Shown: positions 47,604-59,476 of the stretch, piece after piece | Numbering within the stretch: position 1 is the stretch's first letter | Layout: the number at the start of each line of letters is the position of its first letter | From: Cadophora sp. MPI-SDFR-AT-0126 | Taxonomy: Eukaryota; Ascomycota; Leotiomycetes; Helotiales; Ploettnerulaceae | Reading direction: 5' to 3' | DNA: 64,000 nucleotides | Assembly: GCA_020747065.1 (NCBI GenBank) | Contig: JAGMVK010000017.1 | Span: forward strand, 1 to 64,000 | Notes under the pieces: model-generated | Seen by the model: only the letters and a program-made list of their open reading frames with translations | The model's database searches: none | Told to the model about the DNA's origin: nothing | Program-made: the position numbers and the translations under genes

Positions 47604-50304
47604 ATGTATCTGCCGCGCTCCCTGATCTCGACTCTCTATCTCCATCTTCAAAAGACACACCACCCTCTCTCCCCGCCAGTTCTCATCCTTGTTGCCCTCG
47701 AACCTGATGCGCTCTGCGGTTGCCGAATCCTCACCCATCTGCTGAAACGGGACTACATACCCCACAAGATACAGCCAATTGCAGGTTATGGTGACTTGGA
47801 GAAGGCCGGCAGGAATGTCATTCAACCCATGATGGAGAGTAATGGTGGGAGTGGAGGCATAGTAGTCTGTCTGGGAGTGGGAGGGTTGGTTGATCTGGGT
47901 GGATTGTTAGGCATTGATGGCGAAGAAGGAGGAAGTAGCTACGGCGGTGTGGAGGTCTGGGTTATTGATGCGCGTCGACCATGGAATCTGGGGAACGTTT
48001 TCGGCGGATACCCCCAACCGGCACAGATAGAAGAGGGCGGAGAATTGGTGAACCAGCCTCAACCTGGAATCGATGGAGGGAAAATTCTGCACAATTACAA
48101 GCCTGGCAAAGGAGGGATTGTGGTCTTTGACGATGGTGACATTGAAGAAGATCTGACAGGCGAAAGAGATGCGTATCTTGCATTGGTAGAAATACCAGAA
48201 GTTGAAGACGACCATGACGATGATCTCGAGGGAAGCGATACAGAGGCTGAGGATGGCGACGATTCACTGGTAGACTCGCGGCCTGGGCAGAAACGAAAGT
48301 CCTGGACAGATCGAGATCTTGAAGACGAGAGTAGTGATGATGACGATAGACCACGGCAGCGGAGAAGAAGTAATTCGGTAGGTTTATATCCGGCTTTGAT
48401 TCTCTCGCATACTAACATCTATTGCAGTCTAGTCCAATTCCAGATTCACCAACCCGGCCACGACAGCGTGGCTTGCTTTCACTTAATGGACCTGCGGCTT
48501 TGACTTCCAGTGTGGGCTCGCGCTCCGTCTCTCCAACTCCTGGGCAACCCCCGAAAGCTCCCTCAGCACGAACTTTACGGCGTCGTTTACTGAAGATCCG
48601 TCGCAGGCATGAATCGGTACTCCAAAAATACTACTCTCTGGGTTCATCGTATTCCGAGCCCATTTCCTCTATGATGTACTCCTTGGCCTCGGAGCTTGGA
48701 AGAGAAGACAACGACCTGCTCTGGATGACTATTGTAGGGGTTACGTCGATGGAGCTGTATGGCCGTTCTTCCGTGGGCGTCGCAATCACAACGCAGAAGT
48801 TGTCCGCATCACCGAAAGGCTGGCTCGGCACACGTGGATCACGGATACGACAGCTATTGAGAGACGAAGTTCGGCGTCTGAACCCTCCAGAGCTTTCTGA
48901 TTCAAGTTTTAGTTCGAATCGGAACACGCTCCCGGAGAATAGCGGTATCATTCCGACAACGGCTCGAAGTCCGACAGATACCAGTATTCGATTGTCACCA
49001 GAACCCAGATTTCTCTTAATTCGCCACTGGAGTCTTTACGATAGCATGTTGCATTCCCCATATCTCTCAGCGCGATTGCACATCTGGTCTGAAAACGGTA
49101 GGAAACGACTTCACAAACTTCTTGCTAAGATGGGTGTTAGTCTGGTTCAATGTAAACAAAGCTATACCCACATGGATATGGAACTGAAGAGAGGTCTTCG
49201 GAGCAAGCTTCTAAAGTACTCCGAAATGTATGGGCTCGATGATTTGGTTCCATCAGCTGACACCGATGGAAGAGACCGCGGCGGAACCAAAGAGGGCTGG
49301 GGCTTTGTAAGAAGCTGGGGATGGCGAGCGACGTTGAGCGCTCAGGACGTTGGTGTTGTTGTTGGTGCTTTGCTTGAAGTTGGGAAAAAGGCTGTTGGAA
49401 CTCTCGAAACTGGCAGCAATGATCGGGGAAGAGATTCCACAGAGACCTCCGATCAAGACGGAACCGAGCAAAGCGAGGAATGGGTTGGTAGATTCTGGGA
49501 TGCTTACGATGCCTTGGAAAAGTGAGTGCCCGGCCCAGATCTCTCCGTTGTAAGTTTCTGACAGTCAGTAGAATCGAGGAACTCAAGGCAGCTCTTCCGA
49601 CTGCGCAGCTTCTCCACCGTGCTATTCTTCGTACTGGCACTGGAATAATTGAGAAAAAACAAATCAGACATCTAAGAGCATTCCGAATGTGTGTGGTACG
49701 AGAAGGTCCAGATGTCATGCTGTTCACCCATCCTGCTGCATTGACGAAACTTGCCCTCTGGGTGGGTGAGGCCATCGCTGAGCAAGAAAAAGAGACGAAA
49801 GGCAAGCTGGGTCATGGAGGACGGGGAACACCGCTCGTCGTGGCTAGCTACAACGAGAAGCGGGGGCTATATCTTGTGGTCGGTGCCGGAGGGGGTGGAG
49901 GCGGCGGCATGGGATTTGGCGACAAGCAAGCTGCAAAGGAACGAAAGGAGAAGCGAGAAGCTAAACTTAAAGCCCGCGAATTGAAGAAAAGGAACAAGGA
50001 GAAGATACGTGAACAGAAGAGAGAGGCGCGTCGCTTAGCTCTTGGTGACGATGATGACGAGGAGGACGAAACTGAATCAGAAGGATCCGACTCTTCTGAC
50101 GATGAGTCTGATGAGGAAGATTACGAGAAATCCCAAGTCCTTGGATTCGGAAGGAATAAGTTCGGGAACGCATTTCAAGAAGTCGTTGAAGAGACCAGTG
50201 CGAGAGTGCGAATCGACAGTTTTGAGCATTGCGTGGTAGAAGTGCAGAAAGAAGATCTCACTGGGTTCTTGGAGAGCTTGAGCACAAAGGCTCTGATCGG
50301 GTGA
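47604..50304 (+). CDS. CDC45: Cdc45, DNA replication initiation and CMG helicase subunit
   Basis: About 866 aa, nuclear. With MCM2-7 and GINS it forms the replicative helicase. Exons are 47604-48377, 48428-49521 and 49572-50304, in phase. N-terminal DHH-like fold blocks include LVALEPDALCGCRILTHLLKRD, with VWVIDARRPWNLGNVFG after it. An acidic, disordered stretch (about residues 200-258, many Asp/Glu) is followed by RRRLLKIRRRHESVLQKYYSLG, LGREDNDLLWMTIVG, FLLIRHWSLYDSMLHSPYLSARL, a LHKLLAKMGVSLVQCKQ block and the conserved C-terminal VVASYNEKRGLYLVVG. Residues following it form an unusual Gly run, then a highly charged Lys/Arg and Asp/Glu segment. The family ending FLESLSTKALIG is complete. 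This is a single-copy essential gene. Confidence 0.95.
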
Positions 50305-50813
50305 GCGGACTACCGAAATGGAGATATGTGTTTATGACTTGTGCTTGGGTTCGAGGCCCCTTGGATGTTGGCTGAGCATTGGCTGTGTGGAGTAATGGCG
50401 GGTTCAAAGTCGACCCTTTGCTTCTTGATATTGAATGAAAGGAACACGATGATTCGCAGAGTCCCTGATCTTCACCCCCTTTAGCGAGAGTCGAAAGGAG
50501 GCAAAACAAAATCACGTGATGTATGTGCAACCCCGCCTCCCCCGCAGTTTGCGGCTACTGGTCTCCTCTTCGACGCACCAAGAGGGCATAAACAGTTCCA
50601 TCTGTGCTGGCTTCGGCCGGTCACAAGGATTGGCAAGCTAGGTAATCAGTCGTACCTCCTCATTCTGACGTATTCCACACTGCTGCTCCTAATTTCTTGT
50701 TCTCTCCTGTCTCATCTATCACTCTCTCACAGCTTTCAATCCAGCTTCCAATACTCAATTGGGATCATAGGTAGTACTCAAATTGCAAAGTTTACTTTTT
50801 CCTCCAATTGACC
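50305..50813. promoter_or_regulatory. Intergenic region, promoter of the CoA ligase gene
   Basis: About 510 bp between two genes in the same orientation; no gene seen. Confidence 0.4.
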
Positions 50814-52611
50814 ATGCCATTCAAGAGTTCACAGCCAGAAATCGACTGTAAGGTACTACTCCCACTCAACGGCCATCTCTAACAGCCTCCAGTACCTTCA
50901 AACATTACCACTTGGACATGGCTCTTCAACTCTCCCGCCTCACCCTTAAGCACCCACTCGGTGTCCACAATCGCCGGCTTCAGCAATGCCATAACCAAAG
51001 AGCGCATCCCCTACACTGATATCAAAGCCCATACATGCCACCTCTCTACTGCCCTCGTCAAGCACTACGGTCTCCAGAAAGGCGATGTTGTCGCTCTCTT
51101 CTCGCCAAATACCATCTGGTATCCTGTGGCGATGCTCTCGGTCAATAGGGTCGGCGCCATTGTTTCTGGAGCCAGTCCAGCTTACAATGTTGAAGAAATG
51201 ACTTATGCGTTGAAAACTGCCAAGGCGAAGTTTCTGATGACTGTACCTGGCAGTATGGATGTTGCTGCAAAGGCTGCCGAGGCGGCAGGAATTGGCAAGG
51301 AGAGGGTGTTTCTTCTTGAGGGCGAATTGGAGGAACATAAGACGATTAAGCAGTTGATTGAGTTGGGCAAGAAGGAGAAGGCACAAGTTCCGGAGTACAG
51401 GCTTAAAGACGGGGAGAAGAATGGTGACTTGTGCGGATTTCTTAGCTTCTCTAGTGGTACCACTGGGTTACCAAAAGCTGTGAGTAACATATGCTTGCCA
51501 AGTCTAATATTCGATCCGAATCTCCTCAGACGCCGTGACTGATAACCTCCAGGTCATGATATCTCATGAGAACGTCATCGCTCAATGCCTCCAAATACGC
51601 CAAATCACCCCCGAATCACATAAAAAGATCCTCGCCGTCCTCCCAGCTTTCCACATCACAGGCCTAGTTCACGCACTCCACCTGCCAATTCTCATCAACG
51701 CCGAAGTCTACATGCTCTCATCGTTCACCATGGAAAGTATGCTTTCGACAGTCAGCGAATACAAGATCAAAGAACTTCTCCTCGTCCCACCGATCCTCAT
51801 CAGACTTGTCCGAGATCCTATCGTTGATGACTATGATCTAAGTTGCGTCGAGCGCTTCTCATCTGGCGCTGCTCCACTCAGCGAGGAAATCATCCAGCTG
51901 CTCAAGAAGAAATTCCCGGGCACGGGATTCAAACAAGGCTACGGCATGACCGAATCGTGCTCCTGCATCACAGCTCACCCGCCCGAGAAATACGACTTCA
52001 AGTATGCGCATCGTGTTGGTACGATCTGTGCGTCTACCTCTATCAAGATCGTCGATGACAATGGTAAGGAACTTGGCATCGGTCAGCCCGGTGAGCTGCT
52101 GGCGAAAGGACCTCAAATTGCTATGGGATATTTGGGAAATGAGAAAGCGACCAGGGAAACGTTTGATGAGGATGGGTATTTGCATACGGGTGATCAGGCA
52201 ATGTTTGACGATGAGGGCATGATCACCATCACCGACCGCATTAAGGAGATGATTAAGGTGAAGGGTATTGGAGTTGCCCCTGCTGAGCTGGAGGATTTAC
52301 TTCTTGGTCACGACGATGTGGAGGATTGTGCGGTGTTGGGGATTGCTGATGATTACAGTGGGGAGAAACCGAAGGCGTATATCGTGAAGAAGAAGAGTGT
52401 TATGAGGACCGAAGAGGAGGTTGGAAAGCAAGTTTTGAAGTATGTTAGGGAGAAGAAAGTTAGACATAAGTGGTTACAAGAGGTGGAGTTCATTGGGGAA
52501 ATTCCAAAGAGCGCTAGTGGGAAGATCTTGAGGAGGTTGTTGAGGGATAGAGAGCGGGGAGGAGAGGACAGAGGAGTGGTTGTGAGAGATGAGGTCAAAG
52601 CAAAGCTGTAA
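50814..52611 (+). CDS. 4-coumarate-CoA ligase-like acyl-CoA synthetase, peroxisomal
   Basis: About 559 aa ATP-dependent acid:CoA ligase (ANL superfamily). Exons are 50814-50847, 50893-51479 and 51553-52611. The 45-bp first intron, with donor GTAAGG and a CTAAC branch, gives EIDLPSNITTWTWLF, the usual start of this group. FSSGTTGLPKA at about residues 196-207 is the AMP-binding P-loop, GYGMTES (336-342) the adenine/acyl motif, HTGD (418-421) the hinge region, and Lys531 in SASGK the expected catalytic lysine. The C-terminus is AKL, a canonical PTS1, so it should act in peroxisomes on a fatty, phenylpropanoid or similar acid. Substrate cannot be decided from sequence. The gene appears intact. 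Confidence 0.9.
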
Positions 52612-53112
52612 GCGCTTGCTGCTAGTATATAGTTTGATTGATTGTTTGCTGCAGATGGCGGACTGTGTGTAATTAAGCAGAGTAAAACGTTCACAGCTAT
52701 TTCCCGTGTATATAATTGAACCCTTATAACTTTCACAATTTCTCTCCATTCGCCGTTCCAACTTTCAAACTGATGTGCTTTCCCTAGCATGAAGCGGTCA
52801 AATTGAGTAGCTACAATTGTGCTTCACTCCGAATGCTTCATGGAGACTTAATTCTCTCAAAAATTCACCTATATAGTCATTTTGATTGCTCAGACTTCTC
52901 TCTATTTGCGAAGCTGACTAGCCAAGATTCATGGGAAAATGAATCCCGATTTTTTGGTACAAGCCTGCTGGATATTCACCATTCGCGGCGCAAATCTTCT
53001 TCCATAACGCCCTCAATGCTTTTTCGATTCCAATGAGCAAGACTCCCTATAACGCCATCCACCCATCCATCTCCCCAGATCCGAATTACGCTGCTCTCCA
53101 AGCCCCAGACCC
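52612..53112. other. Convergent 3' intergenic region
   Basis: About 500 bp; nothing beyond expected 3' UTRs was seen. Confidence 0.45.
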
Positions 53113-53886
53113 CTAAACGCAAAGTCTGTAACTAGCATAGCGTCCTGCAGTTTCTGACTTCCGAATGATCTTCACTACTTGGCCCCGTCTCAAGCCATAG
53201 TATCGGGCAACTGGGTCTCCCAACTGGATTCTTGGCAGCTGTGTATCCTTCAACCGATATCTCGACAAAAGCGCAGCTTTCTCTTTTTTGCTCAATAGCA
53301 CATGCTTAGGTACCAGCTCGTGATGGGTGATATTGACCAACAAATCTGTCTCGACAAAACACTCAATTCTGGTCTCGCTTGCGACAGCAGGAATAATCTT
53401 GAGGGCGGCTGGGGTGATATTGACATTGGTGATGAGGATGCCAGTCGCAAAGTTGTTGGCAGAGCAATGCTGGGCAAACGTGCGCATTTGCTTGATTCCT
53501 ACACTGGTATCTGGCAAAAACTCAACCCAGATGGTACCGATGTCTGAGCCTTCACCACTGTCGTTTTCATAACGGGCCATCATGACATCGCTTGGACGGG
53601 CGGAGAAGTTCATTGCTTTGCGGCTGTATTTCTACTTTAGTATAACGTTCCTTGATCCCTGACACACGGAGGTAGCAACTGGAGTAGCTTACTTGACGCT
53701 GCCATCCTGACCAGTGTACTGGTTCTTGAAGTCGTCAAAGGAGATTTTGACTTCTTCATCTGAAAGCTCATATCCCCGATCCTGCACCATCTCGTGGACT
53801 GTTCGCCATGCGCGCCAGAGTCGAGCAGCTTCTCGCTCTCCAAGCTCGCGCTGCTTCTTTTGACGGTCTTCGTCGCGCTCATCCAT
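53113..53886 (-). CDS. RPB5: RNA polymerase I/II/III shared subunit RPABC1 (Rpb5)
   Basis: About 235 aa, nuclear, common to all three RNA polymerases. The N-terminal exon (53886-53698) has [27 protein letters not shown], the Rpb5 jaw domain start. The second exon (53631-53113) holds [31 protein letters not shown] and the very conserved C-terminus HHELVPKH...[44 protein letters not shown]. The intron end is clear, but the donor is not: the strong GTAAGC at 53693 is out of phase, while a weaker GTCAAG five bases earlier (53697) keeps the frame. The ATG at 53886 fits the family start. It is divergent from Bfr1. Confidence 0.93.
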
Positions 53887-54466
53887 TGTGATAGGTTGTG
53901 AACTTGTTTGTCGCTGGAGAGAAGAGGCACGCACGTTCCCGCAAAAGTCCAGACTGGTGATGGTGGATACTATGTCAAGGACGAAGCAGAGACTGTGTTT
54001 GTGGACTCGAAGAAGCTGAAGTCAAAGAGCCGCTCTCGGTCAGATCTGGTCTGGTTCACTGCAGTCAAAAAAGTATTCACGGGCCGACAGCTTTTCCGAG
54101 GGTAGACAGCGCTCGTGGTCTAGTCAATTCGCCCGTATTCACTTGGCGCGACTGGACTGGGCTGGACTAAACAGGACTGGATGCCAAGCAAAAATAAATC
54201 AAGCTCCACTCCGCTCCGCTCCACCCAGTCTGGTCCCGGTGCCCTTTCTTCGAATCCCTCCCCTTGAGTAAATCTGTTCTCAGATCAACTCGAATATTAT
54301 CTTCCTTTCTCCCAAGGCTCATTTCGCACCAAGGTATTTATTTACTCTTGTGCTTGAGACTCTGCTTCACATAAGACGCAATTGACCTCCAAGTGTGTCT
54401 CCTCTTCTATTCGCACATCCATTTCTCCCAATACCCTCGTCCCTTCAACAAATCCATTTCGAAGCC
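53887..54466. promoter_or_regulatory. Divergent promoter between Rpb5 and Bfr1 with pentamer repeats
   Basis: About 580 bp. Imperfect GGACT/GGGCT units at 54,147-54,180 and GCTCC/ACTCC units at about 54,205-54,232 form short pentamer arrays. No gene is present. Confidence 0.5.
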
Positions 54467-56143
54467 ATGGCAGACGTCGCAACCCCCTCTGGCGCAGCCA
54501 TGTTCGATGCTGGTGCCGTCCACAAGAAGCCTGAGAAGCCCGATGAGGAGGCTTACAAGGCAAGCCTCAAGAAGGCTGAGAAAGAGCATGCCGACTCGAT
54601 GGCAAAACTGGTAGGTGAACTTCTTAAATGTTGCTGTGGAGGAGTCCACTCCACGGTAACCTGCAGTGACGCATACCGTATTGATAACATCCGTCAGAAC
54701 GCTATCAAGGCCAAACTTGACGTCGCGAAGCCCACTTCGAAGGATTCCCCGGCAGCTAAGCACCGCGCCGACCTCCTTGCCCAATTGAAAGAAATTCGAG
54801 AAAAGCAAGGCGCTGGAAAGGCTGGCCGTAACAAGATTTTTGATGAGATCAAGAATGAGGACAACAAATTAAAAGAGCTCATTGCTCAGCAAAAGGTCGC
54901 CCGCAGCAGAGTCTCATACAAGAACGTCGATGAATTAGACCGTGAGATCGAGCGATTGGAGAAGCAGGTCAATGGTGGAATGATGAAGCTGGTAGATGAG
55001 AAGAAGGCATTGGCTGAGGTTTCAAACTTGCGCAAGCAGCGCAAAGGGTTTGCGGGCTTTGACGATGCCCAGAAGCAAATTGACGAGAAGAAGGCCCACC
55101 TCAAGAAGCTCCGCGATACACTTGATGACCCCGAATCCAAGGCTCTCAGCGAAAAGTACAACAAGATTCAGAGCGAATTGGACGCCATCAAGTCCGAGCA
55201 GGACGAGGCCTACAAGGGGATCAATAGCCTTCGTGATGAACGAAAGAAACTTCAGGATGAGCAGCAAGCCAAGTTCGCTGCGATCAAGAAGATCAAGGAT
55301 GATTATTACCAAACGAACCGCGCCATTCAGAAGTACGAGTATGAGGCACGGCAAAAGGCTAGAGAGCGCAAAAAGGCTGAGAACGAGAAGTACCAGCAAG
55401 AAAAGCGCAAGGATCGTGCCCAACAAATGCTTGCCGAGGCCAGCGACAAAGCCTACCTCGATGAAATCCGCCGTGCCGAGTCTCTTCTTAGATTCCTTGA
55501 CCCATCATACTCCGCTGAAAAGGCACCACTGCAAGCACCTTCGCAATTCACCGCCACCGCTCAACGAAAGGTTGACGACGCCGGGATCAAGGGCTTCAAG
55601 GTCGTCAAGAAAGACGAAGAAGATTACTTTGCGGGCACTGGAGGCAAGAAGGGCAAGAAGAATAAGAAGGCCGCCGGTGCGACTGGTGATGCTCCCCCAA
55701 CATCAACTGGAAAGTACAGCTGCCCTCCGGCTGTTATGGAGGACTGTGCTTCCATGGGCATTGAGCCTCCCATGAGTCCTGCCGAAATCCCCGAGGTTCG
55801 AGAAAAGGTTAAGGCTAAGCTGGAATTCTGGAAGTCTGACCAAGAGGCACAGACAAAGAAGGTAATTTTATAATCTTTATTCTCCTTCTTAGTCTGTCAC
55901 TGATACAATTTCCAGAATATCGCCAAGGCCCAGAAGGAGGTCGAGCGTCTCGAGGCTGAGGAGGCTGCGGCATCCGCACCTGGCACGCCCACTGCCGTGC
56001 CTCACGCCAATGGAGAGACCAAGGTTACTGCCTCAGTTGATGAGGGTGGATCAGTTGCCAACGAGATCGCCCTTGTCCAGGGAGCCGTCTCAGACGTCAT
56101 TGCCGACTTGAAGGGAGCTTCGATTGAGGACAAGGCACAATAG
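54467..56143 (+). CDS. BFR1: Nuclear segregation / mRNP protein Bfr1
   Basis: About 511 aa. Exons are 54467-54610, 54698-55861 and 55916-56143, all in phase. Long heptad-rich coiled coils run from about residue 20 to 330 (for example DELDREIERLEKQVN, KYNKIQSELDAIKSEQDEAYKGINSLRDERKKLQ and YYQTNRAIQKYEYEARQKARERKK). They are followed by DEIRRAESLLRFLDPSY, a block characteristic of Bfr1, and a Lys-rich low-complexity segment. In yeast Bfr1 associates with polysomes and mRNP complexes at the ER and affects chromosome segregation and secretion. The ATG context GCCATGG is strong. A Pro/Ala/Glu tail ends the protein. The gene looks complete. Confidence 0.9.
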
Positions 56144-57160
56144 AACCATCTCTTGTCATCACCCTCCGGTATCTTCTGAACCATCGTCATGTATGGCAAT
56201 ATGAAGACTGGTCGGGTTTCGGAGCTTATCTCTTTTTGTTTTCTACTACTCTACATACTTCTAAAACTAGCTGGCGGAATGGGGCCAAAAGTTCATGAAC
56301 ACATTTTGCATCTTGCCGGGAGAAATGACAGGAGAAGATTTCTTGCTTGTATTTTAGGCGCGGCTGGATGCGGAAAGCATTCACTGAGCCATGACCAGGG
56401 CTCCGTGCTTCCTCCAGATAGGTGTTGTGTTTGGATTCATCTTTCAGCATGCAAGCATCTGTTGGCGCCGGAATTGATTCATGATTGAAATACTTATTGC
56501 TCTGTCGTCTTGTCATACTCGGTCTTTATGAGGTAGGCAATCCTCCCATCGGTAATGTACTGCTACCCAGTACGTTCCGGGGAAGCTTTGACTCGTGAGA
56601 GCTCAATACAGGGGGCTGGATGTTGATTAGATCCACATTTCCAGGAGCAGTTGTTTGTGTGGACGGCATATGCAGAGGATCAAGACCTCATGTGGATCAC
56701 AGTAGACCACCAGCTGAGTGGCTTTGTACTGATTCTTGTTTACTCTACTTCGGGACGACATCAAGGCTATGATCACAGATAGGGAGGTTGAGGTTGAGAG
56801 GATGATGTCTTGATTTCTGAGGGGTAAAGAGAATCGGTCCGGAACGCCAGGCTATGCCACGGTATGCTACGCTACAAGGGATCTAGCAAACTTCTTGTTG
56901 ATGATGACAAGAGAAATGAAACTCGTCGCTTCGTCCATGTTTTCCATGTCCTTCCTTCCCGTCTCGCCCAGTCGATGAAAGGTCTCTGCTCCTTCTACTT
57001 CCCGCGATTCGTTATTCATCCCTCTCTTCCAGGCGGTAGCATCCTAGAGCGCTCGATCCTGCGTCGAGGTCGAATAGCCATCCTCCTCTCCTTACCATTT
57101 ACAATCTCTCAATCTCGTAATTCATTTTCCTACACTGCATGACAACTCCGCCAAGTAAGC
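56144..57160. other. Convergent intergenic region
   Basis: About 1 kb between Bfr1 and the next minus-strand gene. Only motif-free short frames were seen. Confidence 0.45.
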
Positions 57161-58019
57161 TCAATACCCTGGCTGGACATAGCTGTACCCTCCCATTGGT
57201 GGGGCGTACATCGCCCCAGGACGAGCTCTTTCTCTATCCCGTCCCCCAACAGCAGTCGGTGGAGCAGGGACTCTGACAACCCTTTCCCTTTCATCAAGCA
57301 TGTCCCGCTCACCTCTGCTCCTCCTCCGTCTCCTTCTCTCCTCAACTTCACTCGGCTCTCTCAACCTGACCTTCCTCTCCCTCTCCCGCCCCACACCCAC
57401 ACCACCCAATGCACTCAGTGGGGGATCTCTAACCCCAGGCTCATCATCACTAGGTAGGTTCAGATCCACCAGCCCGTAGAAATATTCCAGCACTTCTGGA
57501 TACCTCTGCACAGATGCCTTCCAGTCCTCGTCTATTCCTCGCTTGAGCTCTGCGTCTGCGGCGGCGATCTCGGATGGGTGTGGCCGTGCTCGGTAGTAGT
57601 AAGCTGCTCTTTCAGTAATGCGGTGGATGGTTTGAGCGTGTTGGTCTTTGCGCCGGGTGGTGAGCATGCCGAAATAGGAGAGGATGTAGTCTTGAGCGTG
57701 TCCACGGACCCAGGCGCTGTGGAAGTCAGTTGGTGGTTGCCAATGGAAGTGACATTGGGTAGGGAATTCATGTTGATCTCGGCCTATTCAAGATATACCA
57801 AAGCAAGAAGACACCTACGTACCGGATTTCACTGAAGACGCTCGTCATCATTCTCTGTTCGGCCTGCCGCACAGCAATATCCAGACCCTTTGCTTCACAT
57901 TCGCATTGAGCAAGTGCAGGCTGGCTGCAAATAGCACAGTCCGGATCCATGATCTTGACTGGCTTTTTGGTCCTGTGGTGCTTGATTAACATGACTTCGG
58001 GACGAAGATGTGATGGCAT
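57161..58019 (-). CDS. Conserved fungal protein of unknown function, Cys-motif N-terminus
   Basis: About 250 aa from exons 58019-57823 and 57716-57161, phase consistent. The N-terminus has a possible metal-binding cluster, DCAICSQPALAQCECEA (C-X2-C-X9-C-X-C). Then come VRQAEQRMMTSVFSEIRAWV, RGHAQDYILSYFGMLTTRRK, ITERAAYYYRARPHPSEIAAA and QRYPEVLEYFYGLVDLNLP, all well-ordered helical-looking sequence. The last 90 residues are low-complexity Arg/Glu/Pro, ending YAPPMGGYSYVQPGY. I do not recognise a named family. The intron with its clean CACAG acceptor and the continuous frame argue for a real gene. Location and role are unknown. Confidence 0.7.
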
Positions 58020-59476
58020 CTGTCTGATCCATGGACTAGCCGAGATATATAACTGAGTGTGGGGTAGAGTAGTGTAAGGCGAGGAAGACAGGATGGTCCT
58101 CCCGGGTGGGTATCAACCAGCCAAAAGAGAGGTAAGGAGAAAAGCGCCCTTTTGTACATAGACTATAAATAAAAGATGTTTATTGGAGAAGCGCATGATA
58201 GGGAAGAAGAAACGGTGAGGGAAGTCATGAGTAGAGGATAGGTGCTAGGAGGGAGGGTGTGGGAGCATGGGGAACCGATCACCCACCTTCTGTTGTCTTG
58301 GTCTTGATATCTCGATCACGCTTCCCCTGTCTCTGTCTCTCTATCTTGTCGTCCAGCAAGGTCAACGCATAGACACAACGCAGCACAGCTTTTTGTTTCT
58401 TAAGTATGTATGTACCGCGGCAGCAGGTCTCCGAGGGACATCCAGCATGGACAGCACAACACACCACGGGGGGCAGGCTACGTCCACTTGACTTGACTGA
58501 ACTGGAAATCACAGCCGCGGAGTCGAGTAGAGGGAACACCCGGCTCGACGAGCAGCAAGCAGCTACTTGTGGCTAGAGACCTGCGAAAGTGGCTCGGGAA
58601 ACAAGCATGAAGGCATTCGCAGCGCTGATAAAGTCCCAACGCAATCTGTCAACGTCAACAGCAATGTCATATCGTCGACTTTTGGCGTGTTGTATGGAGT
58701 TGAGTTGTGTTGTGTTGTTTTAAAAGTGGAGGCTTCGCAAATGGCAGGCTCGCGTCCCAGCACTGTGTCGTGGCTCGAATGCTGGACATCGCGTGCACAA
58801 GTTCGCTGCAAGGCCAGAGTAAAGTGGCCGAATCAGGAGATCCGGTTGGAGGAAGACAGGAGAGGAAATCGGGTGGCCAATGATGAGACATGGAGGGGAA
58901 TGGGTCTGCAGCATTAGGTGCATGGTCGAGATCGTGGATTCGAGCGGCTTTTCTTCACCGCTTGGACGGCGGGGGGAGAAGTAAGATAGGAGGGCAGAGG
59001 AGAGTTGCGGATGGATGAGTCGGATGTGGGTTTGGAGGGTGGCATGGGACGGAATTTGGGATGAAACAGTTAAGTGTAGCATCCGCATGATCTTGAATAC
59101 TGAGAGAACCGACTAAATAAACAAACTTACCGAGTTTAATCGAGGACATAGTACCGGTGGTAAGTAGTACTATTACTGTAGAGGACTCAGTTGAGTACTT
59201 CTCTCGGCTCGGCTGAACAGGTGGTAGTGGGGTTGAATTCAGTCGAGTCGAGTCAAGTGTCGTCTGTCGTCTGATCCCTGAGAGGCAAGGCAAGGCAAGC
59301 CAAGCCAAGCCGGCAAGCTGACAAGACGATAATTCGATACGGCAGCCCACAGAGCCACTACTCACTTCATTGCCGGTCTGGCTACGGCCACCCAGATCGA
59401 GCATTTGTGCCTTCAATATCAAAAAAGTGTTGGACCGAGGCGTTTTCAAAATTATCACTCCAGTTCAGGAGGAAAA
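58020..59476. promoter_or_regulatory. 1.46 kb divergent intergenic region with pentamer repeats
   Basis: No coding sequence is supported; several 80-160-codon frames on both strands lack motifs. GTCGA units (about 59,242-59,258) and GGCAA/GCCAA units (59,284-59,310) lie 160-235 bp before the Mtg2 start. Confidence 0.45.
59284..59310. repeat. Pentamer repeat (GGCAA)n-(GCCAA)n upstream of mtg2
   Basis: Two or three GGCAA units pass into GCCAA units without losing the 5-bp register, the same two-phase pattern as the array at 32,504. Confidence 0.75.

Noticed and set aside
49137..49805. 222-codon minus-strand frame
   Set aside because: Antisense to well-supported Cdc45 exons across an intron.
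50853..50885. A 33-bp first intron in the CoA ligase gene
   Set aside because: The alternative 45-bp intron 50848-50892 has a better donor, a properly placed CTAAC branch and gives the family sequence EIDLPSN.
55022..55426. 134-codon hydrophobic minus-strand frame
   Set aside because: Mirror of the Lys/Glu coiled coil of Bfr1; Leu-rich only because it is antisense to Lys/Gln codons.
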